Shown here piece by piece: positions 35,571 through 47,536 of a stretch of DNA of 64,000 bases; within the stretch, counting starts at the first letter, position 1; the number at the start of each line of letters is the position of its first letter. This DNA is from Panax quinquefolius. Taxonomy: Eukaryota > Streptophyta > Magnoliopsida > Apiales > Araliaceae. The stretch is taken from contig CM035162.1 in NCBI GenBank assembly GCA_020205615.1, forward strand, positions 39,980,464-40,044,463, read 5' to 3'. The translations under genes and the position numbers were made by a program. The notes beneath the pieces are model-generated. The model was not told the DNA's origin. It was given only the letters and a program-made list of their open reading frames with translations, and ran no database searches.

Positions 35571-36430
35571 AAAATCGAGGAGATACCAAAGGGTTAGAGA
35601 ATTCAGAGAGATGTATTTCCTGATGATTTGCCAGACTTCCTTCCGACCGAGAGATCGATCGAGTTCAGAATCGACTTAGCGCCAGAATCGCACCGATATC
35701 AAAGGCCCCGCATGTAATGGCTCCGTAGAAAATGAAGGAACCGATGGTGCAACCGCAAGAACCGCCGGACAAGAAGTATATTCAACCAAGCGTATCACCG
35801 GGGGAGCGCCAGATATTATTCGTGAAGAAGAAGGACGGATCAATGCGCTTTTGCATTGATTATAGGAGTTAAACAAGGTCACTATTAAGAATAGGTATCC
35901 GCTACCTCAGAATAGATGACTTGTTTGATCAACAAGGGTGCTAAGTACTTCTCAAAATAGATTTGAGAAGTGGGTATCACCAATCAAGGTAAGAAAGGAG
36001 GATATACCTAGAACGGCATTCGTAACTCTGCATTTTACATTACGAAGCTTCGGTGATGTCTTTTGGTTTAACAAATGCCCCGCGCCAAGCTCATGGATTT
36101 GATGAATGTGGTATTTAAACCATTCTTAGACAAGTTCAGAGTGGTGTTTATCGACGACATTCGTGTATTCCAAAACTCAAGAAGAACACGTGGAACATTT
36201 ACGCCCCGACATCGAGACACTAAGAAAGGAAAAGTTGTACGCCGCGAATTCTCTAAGTGCGAATTTTTGGCTCGATCGTACAATTTTTTTGGGTCATGTG
36301 ATCGACAAAGATGGGATTTCAAAGGATCCATCGAAAGTGGAAGTCAGAATCAATTGGGAACAACCAAGGACACCTTCTGAGGTGAGGAGTTTCTTGGGAC
36401 CGGCCATGCTTATTATAGAAGATTTATAAA
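35571..36430 (+). pseudogene. Element B reverse transcriptase
   Basis: RNA/DNA-dependent DNA polymerase. In order, across frames: IEFRIDLAPES, QPSVSPGGAP (W changed to G), [16 protein letters not shown], a FGLTNAP motif near 36063 and MDLMNVVFKPFLDKF. The active site FIDDI is at 36147-36161, with both aspartates present. Then come a CEFWL-like piece with LGHVIDKDGI and the thumb end SFLGPA. The palm is complete, unlike in elements A and C. There are multiple single-base frame changes. Confidence 0.8.
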
Positions 36431-36960
36431 GATTTTTCCAAGATAGCCACTTCCGCTAACAAATTTGACACTTTTAAAGTCGTGGAAATTCGCTTGACGA
36501 GAAATGTGAAGAGAGTTTCCAAGATTTAAAGAAGAAGCTAAGTGTGGCACCGTGTTAACACTACCAGATAATACAGAAATTTTGTGGTGTATAAAGTGAT
36601 GCCTCACACAAAGGATTGGGTTGTGTTCTTATGCAAAACGGCAAAGTTATTGCCTATGCATCAAGACAACTCAAGGATTATGAGAAAGGTTATCCGACTC
36701 ATGATTTGAATTGGTCAGCAGAGTATTTGCTCTCAAGATATGGAGACACTATCTCAGATGGAGAGAAATGTGAGATCTACACGCACCACAAAAGTCTCCA
36801 AGTATATTTTCACTCGTAAAGATCCGAACACGCGCCGAGAAGGTGGATGGAATTGATAAAAGATTATGATTGTGAGATCTTTTATCATCCGCAAAGCGAA
36901 TGTGGTTGCGTATGCTTTAAGCAGAAAGGTCGGAGAAATTGATGTCGATAACAACTCAGA
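36431..36960 (+). pseudogene. Element B RNase H
   Basis: Degrades the RNA of the RNA/DNA hybrid. Visible motifs are a damaged SDASHKGLG near 36600, then [26 protein letters not shown] with the E replaced in a changed frame, [11 protein letters not shown] (H for the usual D) and the C-terminal NVVAYALSRK near 36900-36930. Order and spacing fit the family. Confidence 0.75.
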
Positions 36961-38150
36961 GGAGCTCATTTCAAAGAATGACAAAGTTAGAACTGAAATC
37001 AAATTTCCACAGAATCCAATTAACGACTATTTCAAAGCTAGAAGCAGTCCAACTTTACCGACAAGGTGAAGAACGCCAGCCATAAGATGAAGAATGTGGA
37101 AAGATAAAAGAGAATATGGTTGATGGTAGCGATATTTAAATACAAGGTCGATATCAAGGATTACTACTACGAGGAAGAATCTGGTTCCAAAGAACACCAG
37201 AATCGAAAAGACAAAATTCGATCAAGCTCATAGCTCAAGATATTCGATTCATCCAGAAGCACGAAAGATGTATCAAGATTTACGCCGACATTTTTGGTGG
37301 CCGAATATGAAAAGGGATGTTGCAGTAATGCGTACTAAATGTTTGACATGTCAAAGAGTAAAAGTCGAACATCAAAGACCCAAATGGATTACTTCAACCG
37401 CTGGAAATACCGAAATGGAAGTGGGAACACATCACGATGGATTTTGTGGTGGGTCTTCCAACTACTCGTAGAGGATGCGATGCAATTTGGGTGATAGTGA
37501 TGACCCGACGAAATCAACAAGACTTTTTACCAATAAAGATTAGGTTCAATCTTGATCACTGGCAAGATTGTACATCAAAGAGATCGCTTTCGAGACATGG
37601 AGTGCCAAAGGTCAATCAGTCCGATAGAGACCCGCGATTCACTTCAAATTTCTGGAAGAGACTACAAGAATGCATGGGAACTCAATTATGAATGAGTACG
37701 GCTTATCATCCACAAACAGATGGCCAAAGCGAATGAACGATCCAGACATTGGAAGATATGCTGAGAGCATGCATCATGGATTTCAAAGGAAGTCGGGAAG
37801 AACAATTACCGCTGGTGGAATTCGCCTACAATAATAGTTATCACGCGAAAGATCGCAGATGCCGCCTTACGGCGTTATACTACAGAAAAGTGCGTAACCC
37901 CACCGCGGCCGGGATGAAGTCAGTGAACGCCAACCGCTAGGACCGTAACTAGTGCAACAAACCGCCGAGGTTATCAAACTCATCAGACAAGATTGGTAGC
38001 AAACCAAGACCGATGTAAGAAGTATGTCGATCAACACAGCAAGATCGCATTTGACGTAGAAAGCTACGTATTCCTAAAAGTTTCTCCTCGAAGGGGAAAA
38101 TTCATTTTGAAAGAAGGGAAAACTAAGCCCGAGGTTTATCGGACCTTTCA
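36961..38150 (+). pseudogene. Element B integrase
   Basis: The HHCC region (IHPEARKMYQDLRRHFWW, then CLTCQRVKVEHQRP) is at about 37250-37380. The catalytic D is in MDFVVGLP (about 37437), a second D in SDRDPRFTS (about 37628), and E in GQSE (about 37730), followed by a stop where Arg is usual. LPLVEFAYNNSY at about 37806-37841 confirms the core. The C-terminal part is badly frameshifted. Confidence 0.8.
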
Positions 38151-38560
38151 AGTGTCATGAAAAGTTGGAGAGGTAGCTTACGAGGTAGCTCTACTCTCCA
38201 GAGTTGGAAAACATTCACAATGTTTTTCATATTTCGTTTACGACCATATAAACCCGATTACAATCACGCGATCGAGTACGAACCGCTGCGCTTCGAGAAA
38301 GATTTGTCTTATGAAGAGGTTCCTATCCAGATAGTCGATGTGAAAGAACAAGTGCTCAGAATAAAGTGATACCTTCCGTGAAGGTGATATGGAGAAACCA
38401 CAATGTCAAGAAGCAACGGGGGAACTCAAGAGAAAAAATGATGAAAGAGTACCTCGAAGTTATTTGTTTAATCTGCGTCTTCGATTCTCGGGGATGTAAT
38501 CTTTGTAAGTAGGGAAGAATGTAACGAATGTGTTGTTTGAGTTGTGATTCTCGAGGACGT
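38151..38560 (+). pseudogene. Element B chromodomain-type C-terminus
   Basis: After a decayed HNVFHIS-like piece, the frame reads HAIEYEPLRFEKDLSYEE, then QIVDVKEQVLRIK and (shifted) VIPSVKVIWRNHNV, with E/A/T-type remains after it. This arrangement, with the WRNH core, is typical of Tekay/Del chromodomain tails, which help target insertion to chromatin. Confidence 0.65.
38482..38524 (+). repeat. Upstream copy of the polypurine/LTR-start segment
   Basis: GATTCTCGGGGATGTAATC, then TTTGTAAGTAGGGAAGAATGTAAC. It matches the true junction at 38545-38588, about 65 bases away. Confidence 0.7.
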
Positions 38561-38569
38561 AATCCTTTT

Positions 38570-38583
38570 AAGAGGGGAAATGA
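38570..38583 (+). other. Polypurine tract, element B
   Basis: AAGAGGGGAAATGA directly before the 3' LTR start TGTAACATTCC. Confidence 0.7.
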
Positions 38584-39005
38584 TGTAACATTCCGTATTT
38601 TTAAATGTAAGTTATAAATATTTATTGATTTATATAAATATTTATCGGATGTGTTTTTGAATAAGTAATTGTTCAATTTGATTGAGTTTATTTAGTTAAT
38701 TATTTATTTGTTAAATAATTAATGTGATTAGTTAATTATTTATTTGTTAAATAATTAATGTGTTATGTGGATCGAAAGTATGTGATTAAGTGATTTATTT
38801 AATAAATTGTTATTAAATAAAGCGACAAATTACTATGTGATAAAGAGTTATTAAAATAAATTAAAGTAATTTTAATTTAGTTTTGCCAAACAAGGTGTAA
38901 GTATAGTAATCCTTTATTTTATAAATGCTTTGCCAAACAAGGCCTTATGGCTTTTTTGAAATTTTGTTAATTTTAAATTATATTATTAATAGAATAAAAC
39001 AAATA

Positions 39006-39013
39006 TATAAATA
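39006..39013 (+). promoter_or_regulatory. Possible TATA box, element B 3' LTR
   Basis: TATAAATA in the same context as 29906-29913. Confidence 0.35.
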
Positions 39014-39425
39014 AAATATATTTATATTTATAAGATTATACGTTATATGTTGGTAATCGATAAGAATAAATAGGCTTATTATTGCCATAATGCTTATTTT
39101 ATTTTACGATATGATTATCGCTTTTTTACGCTCAGCTGTTAGTTAGTACTTAGTCTATCATTTAGAGAAGTAAGAAAAGAGAAAGAAAAAAAAAATCAGA
39201 GAGAGTTTGAGAAGAAGCCAAGAGTGCGTGATTGTTCAAAATGTTTTTTGTAAACAAGTGTTTCTTAACAACAAAAAGGTAGGTGCTTATAACCTTAATT
39301 TATGTGTATGTAATCATATATGTTTTACGCCATATACTTACCGTGAATTTGATAGTCCGTGTTCTTCAACTTCACTGTATAAGTTTTTACAAAATTTTGT
39401 AAACTATGTGTTGGTAATTGTACTA

Positions 39426-39450
39426 GATATATATATATATATATATATTA
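39426..39450. repeat. TA microsatellite
   Basis: (AT)n, shorter than the 5' LTR copy, as expected for a hypervariable repeat. Confidence 0.9.
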
Positions 39451-39560
39451 TATGCTTAATATATAAATATGATGGTATGCTAAATTACGATTTTAAGAAA
39501 TTGTTTTTTTTTACAAAGGAAACATGTGAGTACGAACTTGAGTGTAGAATTTATCAAAGG

Positions 39561-39600
<40 letters not shown>
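39561..39600. repeat. TA microsatellite
   Basis: A (TA)n run of 40 bases, the counterpart of 30469-30509. Confidence 0.95.
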
Positions 39601-39603
<3 letters not shown>

Positions 39604-41254
39604 ATGCTAACCGAGAAATTGACTATACATGTTAATTGGGATATATATTGGTATACTTGTATGTCAAAGGAATCAAAATTGGTTGATAATAAAGGTAAAT
39701 TACGCTCACCGTAAATTGATATTTCATCAATGGAGTTTAATTTTTAAAACACAAAGTTTTTTCAAAGAATTAGTCTATGATATTGTTAATTAGTGGTCGG
39801 TAATTGGTATATGGATGATTGTTAGCAATTATGTGTAATTTATATTAGTTATACATGTTGTTTTGGGTGAATCATTGTTAAGATTTAAGACAAGTAGCTT
39901 TGCCTCGTTTTCGCTTTTTTGGTTCTCATGAGTTTCGCCCCAAAAATAAAATTCACGCCCAAATACAAAATCACAACTTAGCGCCAAATGTCACGCCTCA
40001 AATGACTTCATCATAGCAAAGAAGCTTAGAAGTCGACATCACAGAGCGCTTGACTTTATGCAACTAGCAATACGAAGTCCCTATATATGTCTCACACCGA
40101 GCGCTTATGTCACAAAATAATACATGCTATATACCCCATACTTAAATCTCAGCCAGCACACCACTTAATGTAAAAGTTCAAAACGACTTTTCTCTTGCAC
40201 AAAAGTCCGATATTTTAAAGGAATGATATATGATAAATGTTGATTATGTATTTCTAGTATTATAGTATATTAATACTATGAGTGAATATAGAATTACTAA
40301 TTAACAAATATTGTTATTAGTTTTAATGGATAGAATTTGATAATGCAATTTATAATCAAAGCATACGTGATGTAGAGATATATAGTATGTTATTACATCG
40401 ATCGATTATGTCATGTTAACATATGTATATAGGATAATTGTGGTTTGATTATAACGGTTTAATCTACGCACAAAGGCAAGATTCTAAATCCCTATCTTTT
40501 ACATCGAGCAAATTTTCTAATCCTAAAGCTTCGTTATGCAAATTTCATATGCTATACTTTATCGAGTAAAGTATTTCCATTTAAGCAATTTAATGGTATC
40601 CAGCTATTCATGATGATACAAGCTTCCCATCTCCACACTTTCGCTGAGATAGTTATTATGATTATGCAAGTTTTTCCTAACTCTAAACTTGTTATATTAG
40701 CATGCAAGTACCTTTATTCTGTCAACTCAGCTTTATCGCTCCAATTATTGTTGTTCTCGCATGCTTGATATTAAATTTCTAAGTTGTAACCTTAGCTTAA
40801 TGTTGTTCAAAGCAAGGTATGATAGATTATTCAATTGTTATGCTATTAGATTATTCCTAAAGCATGAACTTAGAACGAAATGTTTATTCAAGATGATCAT
40901 TCAATAACATAAGTGTTATTATCTTTTATTCAACTAATCCTTAGTTGATGTCCGCTGAACTCCAAATTACCTTGAAGTGTATCCAAACCAAACTATCTTT
41001 GGGGCGACTTGTACTCAAAATACTCGAGATGAACAACCCTATTTATAGGGGTTACGCTTAGTTTTGTACTTTATACCAAATGTTTGTATACAATACATGT
41101 ACGGGGGTTGATCCCCAAAGTACCTTAAAGTCATTATGGTCGTATTTACCGTAAAAAGTTTAAGTTGAAAGATTACTTATAATCAGGACAAGGTTCGTGG
41201 TCATTGTAACCCTCAAATGAATGTTTAAAATATTAATAGAACTCATTGTTCAAT

Positions 41255-41410
41255 TTCTATCGAGCCCCGAATGGGCAAGGAATGTTAAGATGTTAATAGG
41301 ACTTATTATTTAGTTCTATCGAGCCCCTCGAATGGGCAAGGAATGTTTAAGAAGTTAATAGAACTTATTGTTCGGGCTTCTATCGAGCCCCGAATGGGCA
41401 AAGAATGTAA
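41255..41410 (+). repeat. Three tandem ~60-base repeats, element B 3' LTR
   Basis: Counterpart of 32165-32315, with three TTCTATCGAGCCCC units. Confidence 0.85.
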
Positions 41411-42989
41411 AAGTTTTATTCATTTATATTTCAAGTGAGCCTTGTTTGCTCACTCTTGCCTCAGAAAAATCTTACAAATTAAAGATGGAAAGGGTGACGA
41501 CCTAGCACCAAAGAAAAGAAAGGGAAAGATGAACAAGTACATCAAGACTTGTAATAGTTTTGATAGTTTTATTATCGACTTTTGGTTTAAAGAATGTAAT
41601 GAAGTTTATTTAAATTTTCCGCATTTAATGATTGTTTGTAAAGGTTAGATAACCCGAGATATTATTTTATGAAATCCTCTCATACAAGGTGTTTATTTAT
41701 TCAATTTTATTTATGATCGGGTAGTTATAAATGAATATTTTGATTACGTGAACACCAAATCTCGAGGTAATGAAGTAGTGGTTATAAAATATTTATATTG
41801 TCGGGAAATATTCGTTTGGTCGTGGAATATTCAAATCTTTTGGGAATATTCGTGATTTACTGGTAGCCTTTAGGGCCCCATAACCATGCTTAGCGATTGG
41901 ATGAAGAAAACGCGACAATATAAGTTGTTTATAAATAACGTAAGCGTAGTTGTTACTGCAATACTGTTGGAATAATTGGTTAAAACACACTAATACGCTC
42001 AAAGATTTTACCTTATTGCACAAATTATTGATTCTTACGTAAAGAAGGCACTACTCAATAATTGTTACGAAATTATTGCTTCAATTTTATTGATTTAATA
42101 ATTGTCACGTTGATTTTTATATATTCTTATCGTTTGATAATTGTAATTCACACGGTATTATTCATTATCGAAATAATAATTCATATTATCCGAAAATATT
42201 ATTAGATAACATTATTGGCAATGTCTAGAAAGTTCGCGTCTAAGGAGAGGTTTGGTCACCTAATCAAGGCGCCAAGAAGAGAAATTCTTATCGAAAGCCC
42301 CTCTTCCTCGAACTACCGGTTGCAAAGATCGTGATTCTGTAATATTATTTGTGAATAATTAATTATTGATTTATATGATGAGGAAAATATTGATTTTATG
42401 TGGATATAGATGGAGAAAATTTTAAAATGACAATTGTTGAAAATTAATATTTTATCTTTTTCTCGATAAAATAATTCTTTAAATATATTATTTTAATAAT
42501 ATATTAACTGGTGATATTTTTATAATGAATGTGGGATATATGAGTATATGAGGAGGAAAGAGTATTTTGTGTGGCATTAAATGTTTAACACATATTTTGT
42601 GTGTCAGTGGACATAAGTATCGACCAAATTTGATTATAAATTTTATAAAATCGTCTGCTTTGTGGATTTCTACCAATTTTTGTTTGGAATTTGGAAAAAC
42701 TTTCTTCCGCAAAGTTGTAGAGAATTGAATTTCCTATAAAAATTCGCAGATTTGAATTTTCCGACAAAAGGGCTAATTTTTTATGAATTATTGAAGTTTC
42801 AAGTTCAAATAATTAATTTTTGAAGTTTAAAATATTTTTAATATGAAAAAAACGCTTTTTGGTGATTTGAGTGTGGGTCTTAACATGTGTTTTAATAGCT
42901 GATTTCAGATTCTTGGTACGTAGGAAGTTGTAGAAATAATAATAATATTATTATATTAAATTTTCTACTTTGTGTTCTAAGCATTTTCC

Positions 42990-42997
42990 TATAAATA
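42990..42997 (+). promoter_or_regulatory. TATA box, element C 5' LTR
   Basis: TTTCCTATAAATAAGG in the conserved A-type context. Confidence 0.65.
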
Positions 42998-43265
42998 AGG
43001 TGCTTAGGTTAGAATTGAAAATCACACCGTAAACCCAAGTTTTCTCTCTATATTATCGAGCGTATTCTTGTGAGTATTTTGAGTATACTTTGAGTATTGC
43101 TATACTATGCAAGTTCAAGTCATAGCCTATATCCTGTTTCAACTAAAGTACTGCCTTTTCGAGGTAAGGGATGTTATTTTATTCAAAATGATATTATTTC
43201 TTCAATATCATTATGCCAAATATTGGTTGGAAATTTTTATCAAATTTGGAACTTTTTCACGCTCT

Positions 43266-43465
43266 GGGTTACTATTCATGAGTTACTATTCACGAGTTAC
43301 TATTCACGAGTTACTATTCACGAGTTACTATTATTACTATTCACTATTACTATTCAAGCAAGAAGATATTTTTTTTTGAAATTTCTATCTTTTGGTGTCT
43401 GAGTTACTATTCACGATACTGGCACTATTCACGATACTCTGCATTACTATTCACTATCATACGGC
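43266..43465 (+). repeat. TACTATTCACGAG minisatellite, element C 5' LTR
   Basis: Four or five GAGTTACTATTCAC units up to about 43350, then CACTATTCACGATAC units near 43400-43465. Confidence 0.8.
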
Positions 43466-43707
43466 ACTATTCATCGAAAAATGAAAATTTTTCTTTTCAT
43501 CCAAAATATCTATTCGGATACTAGTTTTGATTGTATCCATGTTTTGATCATTCTCAAATTTTACACCACTATGATTATTTATGAGGTATTTTTGGACATG
43601 AAATAGTTAAAATACTTAATCCTTAATACTTGTTCTTTTGTTTCACCGGATTCGCTTTTCTTTGAAATATTTTTCATCATCCTCACCCTAAATGATGATA
43701 TTATCAA

Positions 43708-43908
43708 TATCTTTGGCCCGTAGTGCAAAAAGATGAATGATTTCTTGATGAATATCTTTGGCCCAGAGTGCAAAGATGAACAAAAAGTGAGATGAATACG
43801 ACCGATCGATTAATATCTTTGGCCTGTAGTGCAAAGATGAACAGTGTTTAGATGAATATGACTAATCGTGAATATCTTTGGCCTCAGAGTGCAAAAAGAT
43901 GAATATTT
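43708..43908 (+). repeat. ATCTTTGGC repeats, element C 5' LTR
   Basis: Four units with the ATCTTTGGC and TGCAAAGATGA cores. The patch between them varies. Confidence 0.75.
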
Positions 43909-44469
43909 GATTCCGTATATATATCGATTGATGTTACAGGATAAAATATCGACGATGAACTTTTAAATTCATATATAGAAGATAGTAGTTTGCATTCTCT
44001 ACTTAACTACTCTTCTAATGAATTATTATTTCACCAAGCAAAGATTGATTTAAAACTGTCAGTCTATTGTATTCTATTAGATTTTTCCTCGTTGAGGACT
44101 AACGATAATTTGTTCTATATTATCTTAGTCATAATATTCTTTATCGGGCTAGTTGAGCTCACCCTTTTCCTTTTTGTTCCATTTTTCTTCTCGGTGAGGC
44201 GCAGAATGTAATGCGTACTACTAGCTCTGGGTATGGAATGAAGGTTCTAGAGAGAGTTGTTTAGTAGTCCTCACCATTTTTGTAAAATAATGTATCAATA
44301 ATTATGATGGGGATTTATTTGCGTGTGGATATTGTCTGATGGCAATATCTCGTATTTAAACTCACAGCTTATATGTTGTAATAATAAAGTTGTAAAGTTA
44401 TTTCGCACTCATGTATTTGGCGCACTCGTAATGGGTGGATGGAATGGACCTATTTTGGGGCGCCACAAA

Positions 44470-44481
44470 TTGGTATCGTAG
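44470..44481 (+). other. Primer-binding site, element C
   Basis: TGGTATCGTAGC, two bases after the LTR end; an altered initiator-Met complement. Confidence 0.7.
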
Positions 44482-44653
44482 CTTAGGATATGATCTCCAA
44501 GTGAGATCGTGGAATAGAACTAGAGGGGAGAGACGAGTAAATCCTTCGCTAGTGTGTCCTACCTAAGCTTATTTGTTAGTTGGTCAAGATATAGGATATT
44601 ATGTGATATATTGATTTCCTTAATTAACCCTTGTTTTATGACAAGATTTGAGA

Positions 44654-45860
44654 ATGTCGAATCGAGAATATTAATGATGGAGTAAATGAGACCGTGGAGA
44701 TGCCTCGTATTTACCAACGAGGAGAACGTGCAACAGTCGGGCAAATGTACCTCCCGTGAACAAATACCACCGAAAGCGATGATGAACGAGGGGATGTTTA
44801 GAAGCTTTTTGCAGCTCATGCAAAAATCGCATTTAGGGAGACTCGTGTTCAAAATACAGAGGAAATGATAGCAATTACACGTGGTCACACAACCAAGCAG
44901 CAAAGAGTCAGACCACCGCACTCGGGGAAAGCCGGATCCGATCCGATAAGGCGAGACGTGGTCAAAACAAATTACCAAGATATTCGATGTCTTGGGATGC
45001 ACGGAGGAACAGAAAAGTTCCATTCGCTACTTTTATGTTCCGTGAACGAGGCAGACATCGGTGGGAATCAGGAAGCGCACTCCATCCAAATGCACTCAAA
45101 GATGTCATGGGAGACGTTTCAGAAATAGCTCAATGACAAGTACTTCCCCGAAAGTATTCGGCTATATGAAGGAAGTGGAGTTTATTAGACCGAGCAGTAA
45201 TAACACGACGGTCCCCAAAGACGAGGCGGTTTCGCGAGTTATCCAGTGCTCAGCCTCATTTGGTGGAGAATGAGGAACGATGACGCGGATGTTTCGAGAG
45301 GTTTGAAACCCGACATACGCCAAGATCTCATTTCTCATAAATTTTCTCTATTCGATGTTGTCAATGTGGCTCAATTGTGTTAGAGCGAGATAACGAGTAC
45401 GCTCAACCGAGGGACCATAACCAGATCATACCAAGAAGATAGCCATCGTAATAACGATAACCAAATGGAGAAAGAAGAATACGGACAAAGGCTAGAACCA
45501 CTCCGTGGTAATCGTGGCCATGAAAATAGAAGAAGCGAGCCTGGAGGAGATTTTAAAAGAGGAGATTCAACAACGACCATGTGAAGACGCCAAATGCCAA
45601 GAGAATCGGGTTCCAAGGGAGAGAGAAAGACCACCCGGTCAGATGTTACAAATGCGGAAAGAGGGATATATCACCAAAACCGCCCACAACAGCTTTTAGG
45701 TATGCTATAATTGTGGAAAAGAAGGACATATCGCCGAGATCAGACGATATCGAAACCCACCAAATGGAATGGTGACTCAAAAGGATGTCCTGTAAAAGTC
45801 AAAGTCAATCGGCCTCGAAGAGCGCTTTGTCGTGACCGGTCAAAAATGCGAGGAACCCGA
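44654..45860 (+). pseudogene. Element C gag, frameshifted
   Basis: Homologous to element A gag. From the ATG at 44654 it follows the same order: TNYQDIRCLGMHG, then NDKYF, EVEF, a decayed FARV...ENEE and MTRMF. Two CCHC knuckles follow near 45645-45685 and 45705-45745 (CYKCGKRDI.. and an altered C..C.KKDI..), both damaged. There are many frame changes. Confidence 0.7.
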
Positions 45861-46030
45861 ACGGTTAGCACGGTTAGTTAATTATAAATTCTTGCGAAGT
45901 TTATACCTTACTAGATACCTGCTCTACCCATTCTTTTATCTCTCGCTTTACGCCAACGCTTGAACTCGACTACGAGAAATTAGACTTTGACCTATTTATG
46001 GAGACTCCGCTAGAGAAACTTTCATTACAT
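45861..46030 (+). pseudogene. Element C protease remnant
   Basis: Parallel to 24251-24430. The DSG site is not readable (LLDTCSTHSF-like), and a TPLEKLSLH stretch follows. It is inactive as read. Confidence 0.5.
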
Positions 46031-46345
46031 CCGTTGTTTAGAAATCTTGCTTGATTCAGTCGGCACTATCACATTACCTCGTTAACCTTATTTCTATAGA
46101 GATATTTGCTTTTGATGTGATTTTAAGGTTAACTACTCATCACGCCGAAATTGATTACTTTCGTAAGGTCATTAGTTTTCATATTCCTAAGCAACCTCGT
46201 TATTCAATTCAAGCAATCAAACCATTGTAGTCAAACATTTTCATATCAAGCCATGAAGTCATTCGCTTATTACTGATGTCAAGTTTTCTTAGTCCATGTT
46301 ATGGATTTGAATAAAGACACGCCGATTTGAATAATATTCCTCGTT
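46031..46345 (+). pseudogene. Element C protease-RT linker
   Basis: A close copy of 24431-24734 with frame breaks. No motif of its own. Confidence 0.45.
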
Positions 46346-47035
46346 GTTATTGATTTTTCCCGACGATTTCAAGAATTTCTCGGTTTACTCCCAAAGACCG
46401 ATATTAAATTTTGTATCGACTTTTAAACCCGTAGACAAAAACTCATTTCTAAAATCTCATATCGAATGGCTCCTATTGAACTTCGTGAGTTAAAATTCAA
46501 CTATAGAATTTGGTACCGAGCCTTTATCCGGTGACTTCCTTTGTGGAATGCACCGGCCGCATTCTCCGTAGGGGACACCATATTCGCGCGATAGTAAACC
46601 GATAGGTGTCATTGTAACGTATATCCAAGGTTGGGATATGAGTCACAATTGAGAACAACCTAAGCTCTCAGAATCTAAATACGTAGCTTTCAGGCTTAGT
46701 TGGTTATTATCGAGATTCGTTGAAGGATATTCTCGAATCGCTATTCCATTAACGCAATTGACTCGTAGAGATACAAAATTCGAATGGAGCAAGGAATGTG
46801 GGAAGAGCTTCAAGAACTCAAGAGGAGACTCATTTCAAAGACATGTTCGACCATACCATCCTCGAAAAGCTTAACGTGGTAGCCGACGTGTTGAGTAAGA
46901 AGATCGATACAAGCACGAAAATACGACGATATTGTCAAAGACTCATTTCAGATAATTTACAAATAATAGAGATGGAGATGAAAACTCTAGGTACCCACGT
47001 GATGATATATACGAGTATAATCGACTTTTAATCGA
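46346..47035 (+). pseudogene. Element C reverse transcriptase / RNase H remnant
   Basis: The RT start (DISK.SYRMAPIELRELKF-like) runs to about 46530, followed at once by the RT end with LGLVGYYR.RFVEGYS near 46695-46745. The connection FEWSKECGKSF is followed by FDHTILEKLNVVADVLSKK (about 46845-46905), the RNase H C-terminus. The RT palm and RNase H core are both missing, as in element A. The stop at 47029 ends a 77-codon open stretch. Confidence 0.75.
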
Positions 47036-47520
47036 TAAAGTTAAAGTCGCTCAAGCTACACAATCGAGTCGATGAATTTGAAGAAGGAGGTGCAAGAAGT
47101 CATTATTTCAAAAGCGAGAATCTATGAGGTGAGGAAAGCTCAAACCTTCGATTTATTAATCCATTTGAAATTCTCGATCGAATAGGAACCGTGGCCTATA
47201 GACTCGCTTTTACCGCCAAGTATGACGCGTGTTCATAACGCTTTTCACGTATCGATGTTACGTAAATATGTGGACGATTCAACCACGCTATCGAAGTTAG
47301 AACCGGACGAGATAGTCAAGACTTAACGTACGAGGAGGTACCGCACAAGATCTTGGATAGAAAGAATATGTCCTATGTACCGAGGTTATACCACAAGTTA
47401 AAGTTTTGTGGAGAAACCATGCTATTGAGGAAATGACCTAGAGTTGAAAACGAAAATGAAAGCGAGGTATTCTCATCTTTTCAAACACTGTGTACGTGAC
47501 GCCAATTTCGAGGACGAAAT
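47036..47520 (+). pseudogene. Element C integrase-deleted C-terminal tail
   Basis: DKVKVAQATQS lies at the start of this stretch. Near 47120-47140 the sequence jumps to the integrase C-terminus (a FEILDRIGTVAYRLA-like piece at about 47165-47210), then a VHNAFHVSMLRKYV-like segment, YEEVP and the chromodomain-type tail. The HHCC and DDE parts present in element A are missing. Confidence 0.7.
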
Positions 47521-47525
47521 TTCAT

Positions 47526-47536
47526 AAGGAGGGAGG
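47526..47536 (+). other. Polypurine tract, element C
   Basis: AAGGAGGGAGG directly before the 3' LTR. Confidence 0.75.

Larger units (their letters stand above)
29487..41777 (+). mobile_element. Element B: Ty3/gypsy chromovirus with all pol domains recognisable
   Basis: A 12.3-kb element with ~3.2-kb LTRs, primer-binding site, an extra upstream reading region, gag with zinc knuckles, protease, reverse transcriptase with FIDDI, RNase H, integrase, chromodomain-type tail, polypurine tract and 3' LTR. It is the most complete pol in the window and a possible relative of the elements that supply proteins to the defective ones (inference). Many frameshifts interrupt it. Its first ~6 and last ~17 LTR bases are missing at the junctions with A and C. 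Confidence 0.85.
38584..41777 (+). repeat. Element B 3' LTR, 3' end lost
   Basis: Starts TGTAACATTCCG and follows the 5' LTR closely to TAATGAAGTA. The last ~17 bases, with the TGTCA end, are missing. It contains a donor-like GT at 39279. Confidence 0.85.
41778..44467 (+). repeat. Element C 5' LTR, 5' end lost
   Basis: Begins at GTGGTTATAAAATA, about 125 bases into the A-type LTR, directly after element B. It ends GGCGCCACA. The donor-like GAGGTAAGGG has its GT at 43164. Confidence 0.85.
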
